This document shows, in pieces, positions 8,748-16,216 of a DNA stretch of 32,000 nt; position 1 is the first letter of the stretch; each line of letters begins with the position of its first letter. Made by a program: the position numbers and the translations under genes. Source of the stretch: Mycobacterium tilburgii (lineage in GTDB: Bacteria > Actinomycetota > Actinomycetes > Mycobacteriales > Mycobacteriaceae). The notes beneath the pieces are model-generated. The model saw only the letters and a program-made list of their open reading frames with translations. It did no database searches and was not told the DNA's origin. Location: positions 1-32,000 of the forward strand of contig NZ_LR655722.1 of the NCBI RefSeq assembly GCF_902168065.1. The letters are read 5' to 3'.

Positions 8748-8766
8748 TTATTAATCAAATTAACAA
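8748..8766. promoter_or_regulatory. AT-rich dyad, candidate MarR-type operator before mmpL and the isomerase gene
   Basis: TTATTAAT-CAA-ATTAACAA is an 8-3-8 dyad with one mismatch between arms, in an AT-rich island of an otherwise GC-rich window. It lies 17 bases before the mmpL start on the minus strand and about 150 bases before the isomerase start on the plus strand. Its core ATTAATCAAATTAA recurs with a single change upstream of crtE at 19009-19022. Size and symmetry suit a winged-helix repressor such as MarR. Function is inferred. Confidence 0.5.
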
Positions 8767-8912
8767 TATGGCCGGATGGCCAGTATGCTGCGACTCTGAC
8801 GTACCCAAAACTGGACGCCACCGAACGTGCGGAATTGGACGAACCACCAACCATGCGGCAGTATCTCGAATCGACGCGCGTTCGCGGTCCGCGAATTGGG
8901 TATCACCTGACG

Positions 8913-9956
8913 ATGGACCGTCGCGGTGAGATCACCACCCGCAAGCGCCACCACATCGACGTCTGTCTGCATGACGACGTCGGCTATCAGCACGTGACAA
9001 CGGGCCTCGAGCGCTACCGGTTACCCTACAACGCGTTGACCCAGACCAACCTGGGCGAAGTCGATCTGTCCACCGAATTCCTCGGTGTGCGATTGCGGGC
9101 ACCAATCCTGGTGGGCGCCATGACCGGCGGCGCTCGCCTGTCGGGCACGATCAACCGCAATCTGGCCGCGGCGGCACAACAACTGGGGATCGGCATGATG
9201 CTCGGATCGCAGCGCGTCATGCTGCACGGCGTGGCGGGGGAGGGAGCCGCCGCGAGCTTTGTCGTGCGTGACGTGGCGCCCGACGTGCTACTGCTCGGCA
9301 ACATCGGCCTGTCCCAGTTCACCAAGGAAGCGCTGCCCGACATCGCCGCGGCACTCGATCGCGTGGGTGCGAATGCGCTTGCCGTGCATACCAATCCGTT
9401 GCAGGAAGCCATCCAGCACAACGGCGATACCGAGTTCGCCGGCTCGCTGGACCGGCTGCATGACCTGACCGACCTGCTGGGTTATCCGGTGCTGCTGAAG
9501 GAGGTTGGGCACGGGATCGGTGCCGGTGCCGTGGGTGAACTGCTGCGCTTGACCGGTGCACCGCCGGTGGCCGCGATCGATGTGGCCGGGGCCGGCGGCA
9601 CGTCGTGGTCGCGCGTCGAACAGTTGGTCCGCTACGGCGAAGTGCGCTACCCGGATCTGGGGGACTGGGGCATACCGACCGCCCAGGCGATACGGGAGGT
9701 GCGAGCGGTGCTGCCCGCCATCCCGTTGGTCGCCTCCGGCGGAATCCGGACCGGAACGGATGCCGCCACAGCGCTGTGTTTGGGCGCCAACGTCGTGGCC
9801 GTCGCCCGCCCGCTGCTCTCAGCGGCCATCGAGTCCGCTGGTGCGGTAACGGCTTTGCTTCAAGGCGTCATCGACGAGCTGCGCGTGTGCCTGCACGGTT
9901 GTGGCGCGTGGAATCTGGACGTACTGCGCGACGTCGGCCTGACCACCCTCCCGTGA
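8913..9956 (+). CDS. fni: Type 2 isopentenyl diphosphate isomerase (FMN-dependent)
   Basis: A 347-residue cytoplasmic enzyme that interconverts isopentenyl and dimethylallyl diphosphate, using reduced FMN and Mg2+. The family's landmarks appear in order: [12 protein letters not shown] near residues 8-19, [13 protein letters not shown] near 64-76, the GSQRVML loop, [22 protein letters not shown] with the Gln/Glu that bind substrate and Mg2+, [22 protein letters not shown] and [13 protein letters not shown] for the FMN phosphate. I chose ATG 8913 because upstream residues are not conserved; no strong ribosome binding site is seen. It is intact, faces away from the mmpL remnant, and would feed five-carbon units to the carotenoid operon. 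Mycobacteria also need these for quinones and polyprenols. Confidence 0.93.
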   Translation: MDRRGEITTRKRHHIDVCLHDDVGYQHVTTGLERYRLPYNALTQTNLGEVDLSTEFLGVRLRAPILVGAMTGGARLSGTINRNLAAAAQQLGIGMMLGSQRVMLHGVAGEGAAASFVVRDVAPDVLLLGNIGLSQFTKEALPDIAAALDRVGANALAVHTNPLQEAIQHNGDTEFAGSLDRLHDLTDLLGYPVLLKEVGHGIGAGAVGELLRLTGAPPVAAIDVAGAGGTSWSRVEQLVRYGEVRYPDLGDWGIPTAQAIREVRAVLPAIPLVASGGIRTGTDAATALCLGANVVAVARPLLSAAIESAGAVTALLQGVIDELRVCLHGCGAWNLDVLRDVGLTTLP

Positions 9957-10167
9957 GGGGAAAAATGGCAATAATTTTGGGGCGGAAACACCAGGTGCAT
10001 CTGCGTACGCTCGCGGCCGAGGTGTCGACCATGTCCCGGATCGGCGTGCACTCCTAGGCCGTGGATGCGTGCATCGAGACCATCACCGGACAGGACCTGT
10101 TGGCGGGCCAACGCCCCGGGCGTGCTGCGCACCACCATCGACGTCCAGTGCCGGCGCGCGGCGGCAT
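9957..10167. other. Gap between the isomerase gene and the marR remnant, nothing recognised
   Basis: About 210 bases between two converging genes. A short plus frame from ATG 9965 runs only 30 codons. Neither strand shows a family I recognise, and there is no clear terminator hairpin. It may be the remains of a further lost gene or the decayed tail of the regulator locus. Confidence 0.4.
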
Positions 10168-10720
10168 CTACTGTGCGGCTTCCTGCTGCGCGGCACGCTG
10201 ATCGGAGTTCTGCTGCGGGCTCGGTGCTGCGTTGAGGACCTCGTCCTCGAACGTCGACATCGCGGTGATCATCGCCGTGAACACGCGGTGCGCGGCCAGC
10301 AGGTCGTCGCCGAGATCGGCCATCGCGGCGCTGAAATGGGCACCGAGCGGTTTGAAGAACGAGTGGGCCATGCTCATTCCGGTGGGCTCGTACCGCAACA
10401 GCCACTTGCGCCGGTCCTACGGGTCTGCCTCGCGCCGGATGTGACCGGCCTCGATCATGCGGTCGACGAGGTTAGGTGATGGCCGCCGGCGACACATCCA
10501 TCCGTTGCCGCAACTGCGCAGACGTCAATGGCTCTCCGGCCGTCTCGGCGACCATGATGTGCAGCAGCGCGTGAAAGTCGCTGCTGCTCACCTCGTTCAT
10601 CCGAGCGAAATGACGGCAGACGTGATCGGATCTGGCCGTGATAGCCCGAAAATCGGCCGACAATGATCGATCCAGCTCAGCCCGGCTGAGTTGCTGGTCA
10701 GATGTGCGGTGCTTGGTCAC
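10168..10720 (-). pseudogene. MarR-family transcriptional regulator, frameshift and nonsense mutation
   Basis: GTG 10720 opens a winged-helix repressor. It reads through FHALLHIMVAETAGEPLTSA and LRQRMDVSPAAIT into the recognition helix, where an extra base near 10472 brings an early TAA. In the next frame the helix continues LVDRMIEAGHIRREADP, then meets TAG at 10417-10419, exactly inside the conserved DPxDRRK of the wing (DP-stop-DRRKWLL). The remainder, MSMAHSFFKPLGAHFSAAMA to QEAAQ, forms the C-terminal dimerisation helices. Two independent lesions make function very unlikely. In Corynebacterium glutamicum the MarR protein CrtR represses the crt operon, so by family and place this could be the former carotenoid repressor. 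It might instead have controlled the small genes upstream of it. Confidence 0.83.
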
Positions 10721-10803
10721 TTACCGGATCCTTCGTCAGATGTCCCGGCGTATCCGCGCGCTCGATGTCGAACTACACGAGTCGGCGCGTGTCTGAGGTG
10801 AAC

Positions 10804-11143
10804 CTAGCGGAACCCGGGGCGGGCCGGGTCGTGGTCCCAATTCATCAGCGAATAGCGCCATGCGGAATTTTCGACATCCCCGCCCGGCCGTTGTGCGAGA
10901 TGCCGCCTGGCAGAGCCGACGACCTTGCGCATGTGCGCGTAGTCGTCCTCGTCGAGATCGGATCGCTTGGCGCGCAGGGTGGCGACGATCCGACGGGCAC
11001 TGGCGTGCCCGGTCGACTCCTGGTTTCCCTCTTTCTGGCCCCTGCTCTTCGATTCCGCTGTCGCCAGCCATTTCTCGAGCTCCCCGGGCCCTCATGTTGA
11101 TCGTCTGGTGAAAATCCGCCCACATCGTGTCCACGTCGGTCAT
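10804..11143 (-). pseudogene. DUF3140 family protein, one frameshift
   Basis: ATG 11143 reads MTDVDTMWADFHQTINMRAR. After an extra G in the run at 11082-11085 the frame must change to continue ELEKWLATAESKSRGQ, ARRIVATLRAKRSDLDEDDY, AHMRKVVGSARRHLAQRP and WRYSLMNWDHDPARPGFR, ending at TAG 10804-10806. The order (FH-N-short helix-ELxxWL, GRRIV-L-KR-DL-DDD, MR-VV, W-SLMNWGHDP) is that of DUF3140, a small protein of unknown function. It is frequently encoded beside DUF2945 (hypervirulence-associated TUDOR domain) genes, as here. Corrected length is about 112 residues. A single base separates this gene from an intact frame. Confidence 0.78.
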
Positions 11144-11161
11144 GGTCTACCCACTCCGAAT

Positions 11162-11375
11162 TCAGCGTCGCCGCAACGCACCCGGCTTGTGCACCGCGTC
11201 GGCACCGGTCTTGTCGCTGCGCACCTGGTATTGCGGATCCTCTTCTGACGCACGTACGGCGGCGCCCCGTCGCCTCGGTGTCCGAGGTGACCATGCGCTC
11301 GACGACCCCGGTCACCGTCATTCCTTGGCTGCTCCACTGCACCTTGTCGTCCGTGCAAAATATGTTGGCGGACAA
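11162..11375 (-). pseudogene. DUF2945 / HVA1 TUDOR-domain protein, one frameshift
   Basis: A corrected protein of about 70 residues. From a possible TTG start at 11375, 15 bases after the Rieske gene stop and behind AGAAAG, it reads KLSANIFCTDDKVQWSSQG and GMTVTGVVERMVTSDTEATG. An extra C near 11266 then requires a frame change to VRASEEDPQYQVRSDKTGAD and AVHKPGALRRR, ending at TGA 11162-11164. The GDxVxWxSxG start, the TSDTEA turn, the DPQYxVRSDKTG strand and the AVHKPxAL end are the hallmarks of the hypervirulence-associated TUDOR domain family. The function is unknown. It belongs to the same minus-strand run as the Rieske gene, the DUF3140 gene and marR. Confidence 0.77.
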
Positions 11376-11389
11376 TTTCTTTCTACTTT

Positions 11390-12391
11390 CTAACGGAAGT
11401 TGCCGGCGCGGAGCCGGTAGCGGCGTTCGGCGTAGTCGAGGTCGTCGCGCCACAGCCGGTTGGCGGCATAGCGGGCCAGCGGGGTGATCAGAGCCGCGGC
11501 GCGCCCGGCGTGCCGGAAACCGGGGCGGTCGGAGTGGGCGACGACGGCTTCGACGACCGCGACGGTGGGAGCGCCGTCGGGTCCCGGGCCCAATGGTGTG
11601 GCGTGGGTTTCCACCACGCTGCCGGTGCCTTCGCCCTCGACGATGCGCATCACGATGGTGCGGGCCTCCGGGCTGGTGAACTCCGCGAGCACCGGCACCC
11701 CGAAGGAGCCCATCCGGAACGTGACCGCGACTACGAACCGGTCGTCGCTTTCGGTCGGAGCGCTCAACACCTCGAGGCGGGTGAACGAGTACGGGTGAAA
11801 CCAGGCGCCGTGCCAGGGATCAAGCCGGTTGGCGATAATGTCGTAGGGTTCGCAGCGGCCGATGCTGCGGGCGACGGTGTGCACGGTCGGGCCGGGCGGC
11901 CGGTTTGGCACGATCGGGGCGTCGAGCGGCGTCTCGTTGCCGACGGCGTCCAGACGCACCCAGGCCAGGACGCCGTCGTCGTGGCTGGGCACGGGTTTCC
12001 AGCGCATCTCGCACGTCTGGCCGTCGAACGTTAAACCGTGCCAGCGACAGAACAACATGCCGTCGCGTACGGCGCCGGCGGCCAGGTCCGCCCCCAGGTG
12101 CGGACACGCGGCAGGACCGACGCACAGATTTTCGTGGCGATCCCGCCAGGCGACGAGTTCGATGCCCGCGACGCGGGCGCCGAACGGGCGGTCGGGGCGA
12201 ACGTCGCGGCTGGCCGCGAAGACATACCAGTTGCCCGTCGGCCTGCGCTGGGACCGAGTCAACGCGGCCTCGATGATGCTCGGCTTCGCGTCGGCGTAGG
12301 TCGGCCGTTGCTCGGCCCACGGCTGCTGCGGCAACATCTCGATCGGCCAGCCTTTCGGCCAGTCGCGCCGGAGTCGATCGCGCAGGGTCAT
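11390..12391 (-). CDS. Rieske non-haem iron oxygenase at the end of the carotenoid operon (DUF5914-like)
   Basis: A 333-residue cytoplasmic protein starting at ATG 12391, whose ATGA overlaps the crtU stop. The Rieske [2Fe-2S] site is complete: Cys96-x-His98 and Cys115-x2-His118 (ACPHLGADL and FCRWHGLTF). Behind it, residues 191-199 read DPWHGAWFH, a textbook D-x2-H-x4-H mononuclear iron motif. A carboxylate-rich stretch (WRDDLDYAE, 314-322) could supply the third ligand. It therefore looks like an oxygenase and not only an electron carrier. Relatives with a DUF5914 domain are often found in actinobacterial carotenoid clusters, but I know of no assigned reaction. Ring or methyl hydroxylation of an aromatic carotenoid is my inference. 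No ferredoxin or reductase gene is nearby. Confidence 0.85.
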   Translation of the reverse strand: MTLRDRLRRDWPKGWPIEMLPQQPWAEQRPTYADAKPSIIEAALTRSQRRPTGNWYVFAASRDVRPDRPFGARVAGIELVAWRDRHENLCVGPAACPHLGADLAAGAVRDGMLFCRWHGLTFDGQTCEMRWKPVPSHDDGVLAWVRLDAVGNETPLDAPIVPNRPPGPTVHTVARSIGRCEPYDIIANRLDPWHGAWFHPYSFTRLEVLSAPTESDDRFVVAVTFRMGSFGVPVLAEFTSPEARTIVMRIVEGEGTGSVVETHATPLGPGPDGAPTVAVVEAVVAHSDRPGFRHAGRAAALITPLARYAANRLWRDDLDYAERRYRLRAGNFR

Positions 12392-13920
12392 CGTGTCCGC
12401 CGTTGCCGTTGTGCCAGGGATCGAAGAAGTTTGGACCGTCCGCCCAGGGGAACGGTGTTCAGCTCGTGGCCGGCCAGCCCCCACCCGGTGAGCAGGTTGT
12501 TGGCGGCGATCCAGCCCGTGGTGGCGGCGCGTTCCATCAATGCCACCGGCAGGTCGACCCGAATCCCGTCACCGGCTAGCATCAGCGCGGGATACGGGGT
12601 CGTCACGGTCGGCCGCCGCGCATGCGTGCCCGGGGCGAACAGCGGGCAGTCGCTGCGGCGCAGCACGCGTTCGTGCAGCACTCGGGCGGTCGCCGTCTCG
12701 GGATACATTCGACGCAGCTGCAGGATTCCCGCCTCCAGTGAGGTGTCGGAATCGACCGCGTACGAGTGCAATTCGACGACAGATCCCCGGTTGTGTCGCG
12801 CCCAGGCGGCGGCTTCGCGTTCGTATCGCTCGAGCACGCTGATGTTGTCCAGCGGGGGATGGCCCGACGTGCCCAGGAACGGTGCCCTGCCTGAATCGAC
12901 CGGCTGGTCCAGCCATAGCCGGTGCACGACGAACGGCGGGGCGGTGCGCAGTTCTCGGATGCGGGCGCGCCACCGGTCGTCGCCGAGTCCCGAGGATGCC
13001 GCCACGAGCCGTTGCAGGCCGCCCACGTCGGTGGCCAGCACCACGGCGTCGGCGTCCAGCCGGTCGCCCTGCTCGGTCTCGACGTGGCCGGATGTCGCGC
13101 TGTCCATGCTGATCCGCCGCACCGCGGTGCCGAGGTGCACCCGAACACCTCGATCCTGCAGGTGCTGCCGCAGCGGATTCCACAGGCTTGCATCGAAATT
13201 CGCATGTGCGACGTCGAAGATGAGGCCCTCGCTGGAGCCCAGGAAGTAGATGTGGAACATCGTCGCCAGTTCGGCGGCCGAGAGCTGCTCCGGTGCGGCG
13301 AAGAAGCTGCGGGAGAACACCTCGAACGCGAGATGTCGTGCGGACTCCGGGAAGTTGATGCTCTTCAAGAAGGTTTCGGCGTCGATGTGATCGAGCTGGG
13401 AGTAGATGGCGGGCACCGACACGGCCGCCAGTGGGGCCGCGGCGCGGGCGTCCAGGCGCAGCAAATCGCCGAATCGAAAGGTGGGGCTGCGCAACGCGAA
13501 TACCAGCGCGCTCCACGGTGGTGTGCGCGGCAGTCCCCGAAAAGTATCCCGCCGGCCCGCACCGTCGACCAACGGATAGTCGTCGACGGGCACCAGCATC
13601 CGCAACTGCGGGTCGACGCGGCGCAGCAGCGACCGCAGGTTGTAGTACTGGCGAAAGAAGGCGTGGAATCCCCGGTTCATCGCGAAGCTGTTGTCCGCGT
13701 GCGAGTTTGCGTGCTCGGTCCAGCCGCCCACCCGGCCTCCCAGGTAGGGTTCGCGCTCCAGCACGTCGACGGCGACACCGCGCTCCGCCAGCGCGGTCGC
13801 CGCCGTTAGCCCGGCAATGCCGGCGCCGACCACTACGGCCCGGGGCCGCGAAGACAACACGCCTGCGTCGGCCAGCCCGCGTGGTGCGGCGTGGCGGTGG
13901 CGGCGGCGGTCGGTGGTCAC
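12388..13920 (-). CDS. crtU: CrtU-type carotenoid desaturase/methyltransferase (isorenieratene synthase)
   Basis: A 510-residue FAD enzyme that turns the beta-rings of beta-carotene into aromatic phi-rings, by desaturation with a methyl shift. Start GTG 13920 overlaps the crtT stop (GTGA). The dinucleotide fold VVVGAGIAGLTAATALAERG lies near residues 29-48, with EREPYLGGRVGGW following. MNRGFHAFFRQYYNLRSLLR near 81-100 is the stretch that marks CrtU apart from CrtI, and matches Streptomyces CrtU as I remember it. Later landmarks are FEVFSRSFFA, MFHIYFLGSSEGLIFDV and the C-terminal FAD segment ALMLAGDGIRVDLPVALMER. Length is normal and the frame is unbroken. Isorenieratene is the pigment historically called leprotene in mycobacteria. 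Confidence 0.9.
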   Translation of the reverse strand: MTTDRRRHRHAAPRGLADAGVLSSRPRAVVVGAGIAGLTAATALAERGVAVDVLEREPYLGGRVGGWTEHANSHADNSFAMNRGFHAFFRQYYNLRSLLRRVDPQLRMLVPVDDYPLVDGAGRRDTFRGLPRTPPWSALVFALRSPTFRFGDLLRLDARAAAPLAAVSVPAIYSQLDHIDAETFLKSINFPESARHLAFEVFSRSFFAAPEQLSAAELATMFHIYFLGSSEGLIFDVAHANFDASLWNPLRQHLQDRGVRVHLGTAVRRISMDSATSGHVETEQGDRLDADAVVLATDVGGLQRLVAASSGLGDDRWRARIRELRTAPPFVVHRLWLDQPVDSGRAPFLGTSGHPPLDNISVLERYEREAAAWARHNRGSVVELHSYAVDSDTSLEAGILQLRRMYPETATARVLHERVLRRSDCPLFAPGTHARRPTVTTPYPALMLAGDGIRVDLPVALMERAATTGWIAANNLLTGWGLAGHELNTVPLGGRSKLLRSLAQRQRRTR

Positions 13921-14648
13921 GGCGACACCCCTACGAAGGTGTGCACGATATTGCGTTCCCAGCCCGGCACGGTGTCGCTGTGCACCGCCACGAAGCCCGC
14001 GTCGGTGCACCGGCGTCGCAATCTGGTGGCCCCGTCGAACGCCAGCACACTGCGCCACAGATGCCGGTACAACACCGTGTCCCGCGTGTGCCACCAGCCT
14101 GCTGGAATTATGATGCCCCAACACACCGCGTGCCAAAGCCACGTCGCCGCACGGGAATCGCGCACCGAGTACTCGTGCACCGCCAGCGTGCCGCCCGGGC
14201 GTAGCAGGTCGCGGAATGCGCGCAGCGCGGCATCCGGATCGGCCAGGTTGCGCAACAGGTAGGCGGCCAGGATGCCGTCGAACGGGCCGTTGACACCGTG
14301 CTCGGCGAGCCCTTCGATACGCGCGTGCATGAATCGGACCGACGCGGGCCAGCGCTTGGCCCGCGCGGCAGCCAGCATTCCGCTCGCTGCGTCGACCGCG
14401 ACGATCTGGGCCTCCGGAGCCACCCGAAGCAGCGCCGCCGTCGAGGCACCGGTGCCGCAGCCTGCGTCCAGCAGCCGCAGGCCCCGGCCCCGGTCGGGGA
14501 TCTGCATCCGGCGGGCGGAGAGCTCGAGACCGGCGTGATAGCCCGGGTTGGCGCCGACCAGCCGGTCGTAGGAGCTCGCCCCGACGTTGAAGGCGCCCGG
14601 CACGTCGCCGCGTGGCAGACCTTTGTCATCGAAGTCACCGATGCGCAC
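13917..14648 (-). CDS. crtT: CrtT-like SAM-dependent methyltransferase
   Basis: A 243-residue class I methyltransferase from GTG 14648, overlapping the crtYd end by 14 bases. The SAM loop LRLLDAGCGTGASTAALL is near residues 57-74, an acidic VAVDAASGML near 83-92, and the post-motif FRDLLRPGGTLAVHEYSVRD near 144-163, a UbiE/COQ5-like order. In Streptomyces isorenieratene clusters a methyltransferase gene named crtT sits beside crtU, and this gene has the same place and size. Its substrate has not, to my knowledge, been settled; methylation is not required for isorenieratene itself. The stop overlaps the crtU start, so the two are probably translated together. Confidence 0.8.
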   Translation of the reverse strand: MRIGDFDDKGLPRGDVPGAFNVGASSYDRLVGANPGYHAGLELSARRMQIPDRGRGLRLLDAGCGTGASTAALLRVAPEAQIVAVDAASGMLAAARAKRWPASVRFMHARIEGLAEHGVNGPFDGILAAYLLRNLADPDAALRAFRDLLRPGGTLAVHEYSVRDSRAATWLWHAVCWGIIIPAGWWHTRDTVLYRHLWRSVLAFDGATRLRRRCTDAGFVAVHSDTVPGWERNIVHTFVGVSP

Positions 14649-14946
14649 GTTGATACTCCCACACCAGCAGGACGGCGGTGACCAGTGCGAAGCCGAACAA
14701 GAAGTCCTCGACCGGGATGTCGAGCAGAAAGCGCACGCCGCTGGTGTCCCGGTCGTTGTAGATCACCACCGGCGCGCTGGTCTTGGTCAGCCAGCCGTCT
14801 ACCGGCACCTGGAAACCGAGCACGATTACCATCGACAACCAGTACGCGAGCCGGCGAAACAACCCGGTATTCAGCAGCGTGAATTCCAGCCCGATCACCG
14901 CCAGCACCGATGCGACGGCGGGCACGGTGTAGCCGAGCCCGGTCAT
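14635..14946 (-). CDS. crtYd: Lycopene cyclase, heterodimer subunit CrtYd
   Basis: A 103-residue membrane protein, the second half of the actinobacterial two-part lycopene beta-cyclase. It shows three hydrophobic segments: VPAVASVLAVIGLEFTLLN, YWLSMVIVLGFQVPVDGWL and FGFALVTAVLLVWEY. The key loop ISGVRFLLDIPVEDFLFGF is seen here as SGVRFLLDIPVEDFLFGF; the P-x-E-(D/E)-x-x-F motif near residues 80-86 is the cyclase signature shared with CrtYc and fungal CarRP cyclases. ATG 14946 overlaps the crtYc stop (ATGA). The dimer closes both ends of lycopene to give beta-carotene. Subunit letters follow position and could be swapped in other schemes. Confidence 0.9.
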   Translation of the reverse strand: MTGLGYTVPAVASVLAVIGLEFTLLNTGLFRRLAYWLSMVIVLGFQVPVDGWLTKTSAPVVIYNDRDTSGVRFLLDIPVEDFLFGFALVTAVLLVWEYQRAHR

Positions 14947-15266
14947 CGGCGTTTGCTCCGCGCAAGGATGGCGATTACCGCGTTGTAGGTCAGCAAGCCG
15001 CACAACGGAATCACCACGAAGAACAGCACTTCCTCGATGGGGATGCCGAACGGGATGTGCGCGCCACTGATGTAGGCGCCGTTGTAGGTCCACACCCCGG
15101 AGGCGATGGCGACGGTGTCCCAGACCAGGAACACGGTGGCCACCGGAAGCACCGCGCGCAGCACCCGAAGTGGCTGGCGGTAGACGCCCGGGCCGAAGAG
15201 TTCCAGCGGCGCGGTGATCACCAGGCACAAACCCAGCACGATCAGGTATTGCCAACGATCGGTCAC
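14943..15266 (-). CDS. crtYc: Lycopene cyclase, heterodimer subunit CrtYc
   Basis: A 107-residue membrane protein from GTG 15266, whose start overlaps the crtB stop (GTGA). Hydrophobic segments are YLIVLGLCLVITAPLELF, LRAVLPVATVFLVWDTVAI and VLFFVVIPLCGLLTYNAVI. The family motif appears as GIPIEEVLFFVVIP near residues 78-91, the P-x-E-E-x-x-F pattern that pairs with the one in CrtYd. VWTYNGAYISGAHI before it is typical of this subunit. It acts with CrtYd in the plasma membrane to cyclise lycopene. The longer open frame upstream overlaps crtB and is not needed. Confidence 0.9.
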   Translation of the reverse strand: MTDRWQYLIVLGLCLVITAPLELFGPGVYRQPLRVLRAVLPVATVFLVWDTVAIASGVWTYNGAYISGAHIPFGIPIEEVLFFVVIPLCGLLTYNAVIAILARSKRR

Positions 15267-16216
15267 GCCGCACCGCGATTCTGCTGACCGGAGTCGGCGA
15301 GTCGCAGACGCCACGACTGCAGCAGACCGCCCGCGGCGACCCGCAGTCGTCGCGACGTTCCGACACTCGCTCGCCCGCTAAAAACCGAAAAGTCTTTTGC
15401 CTCAATGCGATCCAGGATCTCTGAATACATCGTCAACGCGGTGCTCACGCAGGGACGTGAGCGGGGGGCCAGTGCCGCGATGCCCTCGGCGGCGAAGCGG
15501 TAGATGTCGCGGGTGATGTCGTGCTGGGCCGCCAACGCGGCGCGCACCCGCGGGTCGGTGCGGCGCCGTTCGTGGCACCACATTAACAGTTCGCGGTCGA
15601 CGTCGAAGCTCGCGAGTTCGTCGGCGGGCAGGTAGATCCGGTTGCGTTGCAGGTCCTCGTCGATGTCGCGCAGAAAGTTGGTGAGTTGAAAGGCGCGGCC
15701 CAGCGCGGCCGCCTGCGGTGCCGCCTCGTCCGGCTCGCCGACAGCGCCCAGGATCGGAAGCATCTGCAGGCCAATCGCTTCCGCCGAGCCGCGCATGTAC
15801 ACGTTGAGCGCGTCGCGGGTGGGGTAGTCGGTGACGGCAAGGTCCATCCGCATGGAGTTGAGAAAGTCCTCGAACAGCTCGGCGGCGATCCCGTAGCGCC
15901 CGATCGTGTCGGTGACCGCGGCGATCACCGGCTCGTGCGGATGCCGCCTGGCGGCGAAGAGACGATCGGAGAGCTGCTGCAGGCGTCGGGCGCGGGTGGC
16001 GGTGTCCAAAGCCGGGTCGAATTTGTCGAGGATGTCATCGGCGTGGCGGGCGAAGCCGTACAGCGCGTGCACCGCCGGACGCTGGCCGGGGGCCAGCAGC
16101 CGGGTGGCCAGGAAGTAGGTGCGGCCGTGCTTGGCGGCGATCTGCCGGCAGTGGCGGTAGGCCAGGCGAAGCGTCGGGTCCGCGACGCCGGCCGCGTCCA
16201 GCTCGGTACGGATCAT
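15263..16216 (-). CDS. crtB: Phytoene synthase
   Basis: A 317-residue enzyme that joins two geranylgeranyl diphosphates head to head into phytoene. Start ATG 16216 overlaps the crtI stop (ATGA). The first Asp-rich motif is RHADDILD near residues 57-64, after YFLATRLLAPGQRPAVHALY. The second is QLTNFLRDIDEDLQRNRIYL, the squalene/phytoene synthase signature with DIDED for Mg2+. YMRGSAEAIGLQMLPILG between them is typical as well. Length is usual for bacterial CrtB and the frame is clean. It works at the membrane surface between CrtE and CrtI. Confidence 0.94.
   Translation of the reverse strand: MIRTELDAAGVADPTLRLAYRHCRQIAAKHGRTYFLATRLLAPGQRPAVHALYGFARHADDILDKFDPALDTATRARRLQQLSDRLFAARRHPHEPVIAAVTDTIGRYGIAAELFEDFLNSMRMDLAVTDYPTRDALNVYMRGSAEAIGLQMLPILGAVGEPDEAAPQAAALGRAFQLTNFLRDIDEDLQRNRIYLPADELASFDVDRELLMWCHERRRTDPRVRAALAAQHDITRDIYRFAAEGIAALAPRSRPCVSTALTMYSEILDRIEAKDFSVFSGRASVGTSRRLRVAAGGLLQSWRLRLADSGQQNRGAA

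Noticed and set aside
8732..8912. Idea that the AT-rich patch is a mobile-element end or integration site
   Set aside because: No flanking target duplication, terminal repeat or integrase is visible; a promoter/operator explains it more simply.
9965..10057. 30-codon plus frame after the isomerase gene
   Set aside because: Short, without ribosome binding site or homology; not supported as a gene.
12922..13809. 295-codon plus-strand frame
   Set aside because: Antisense to crtU, which has clear motifs and overlapping neighbours; no independent evidence for a gene.
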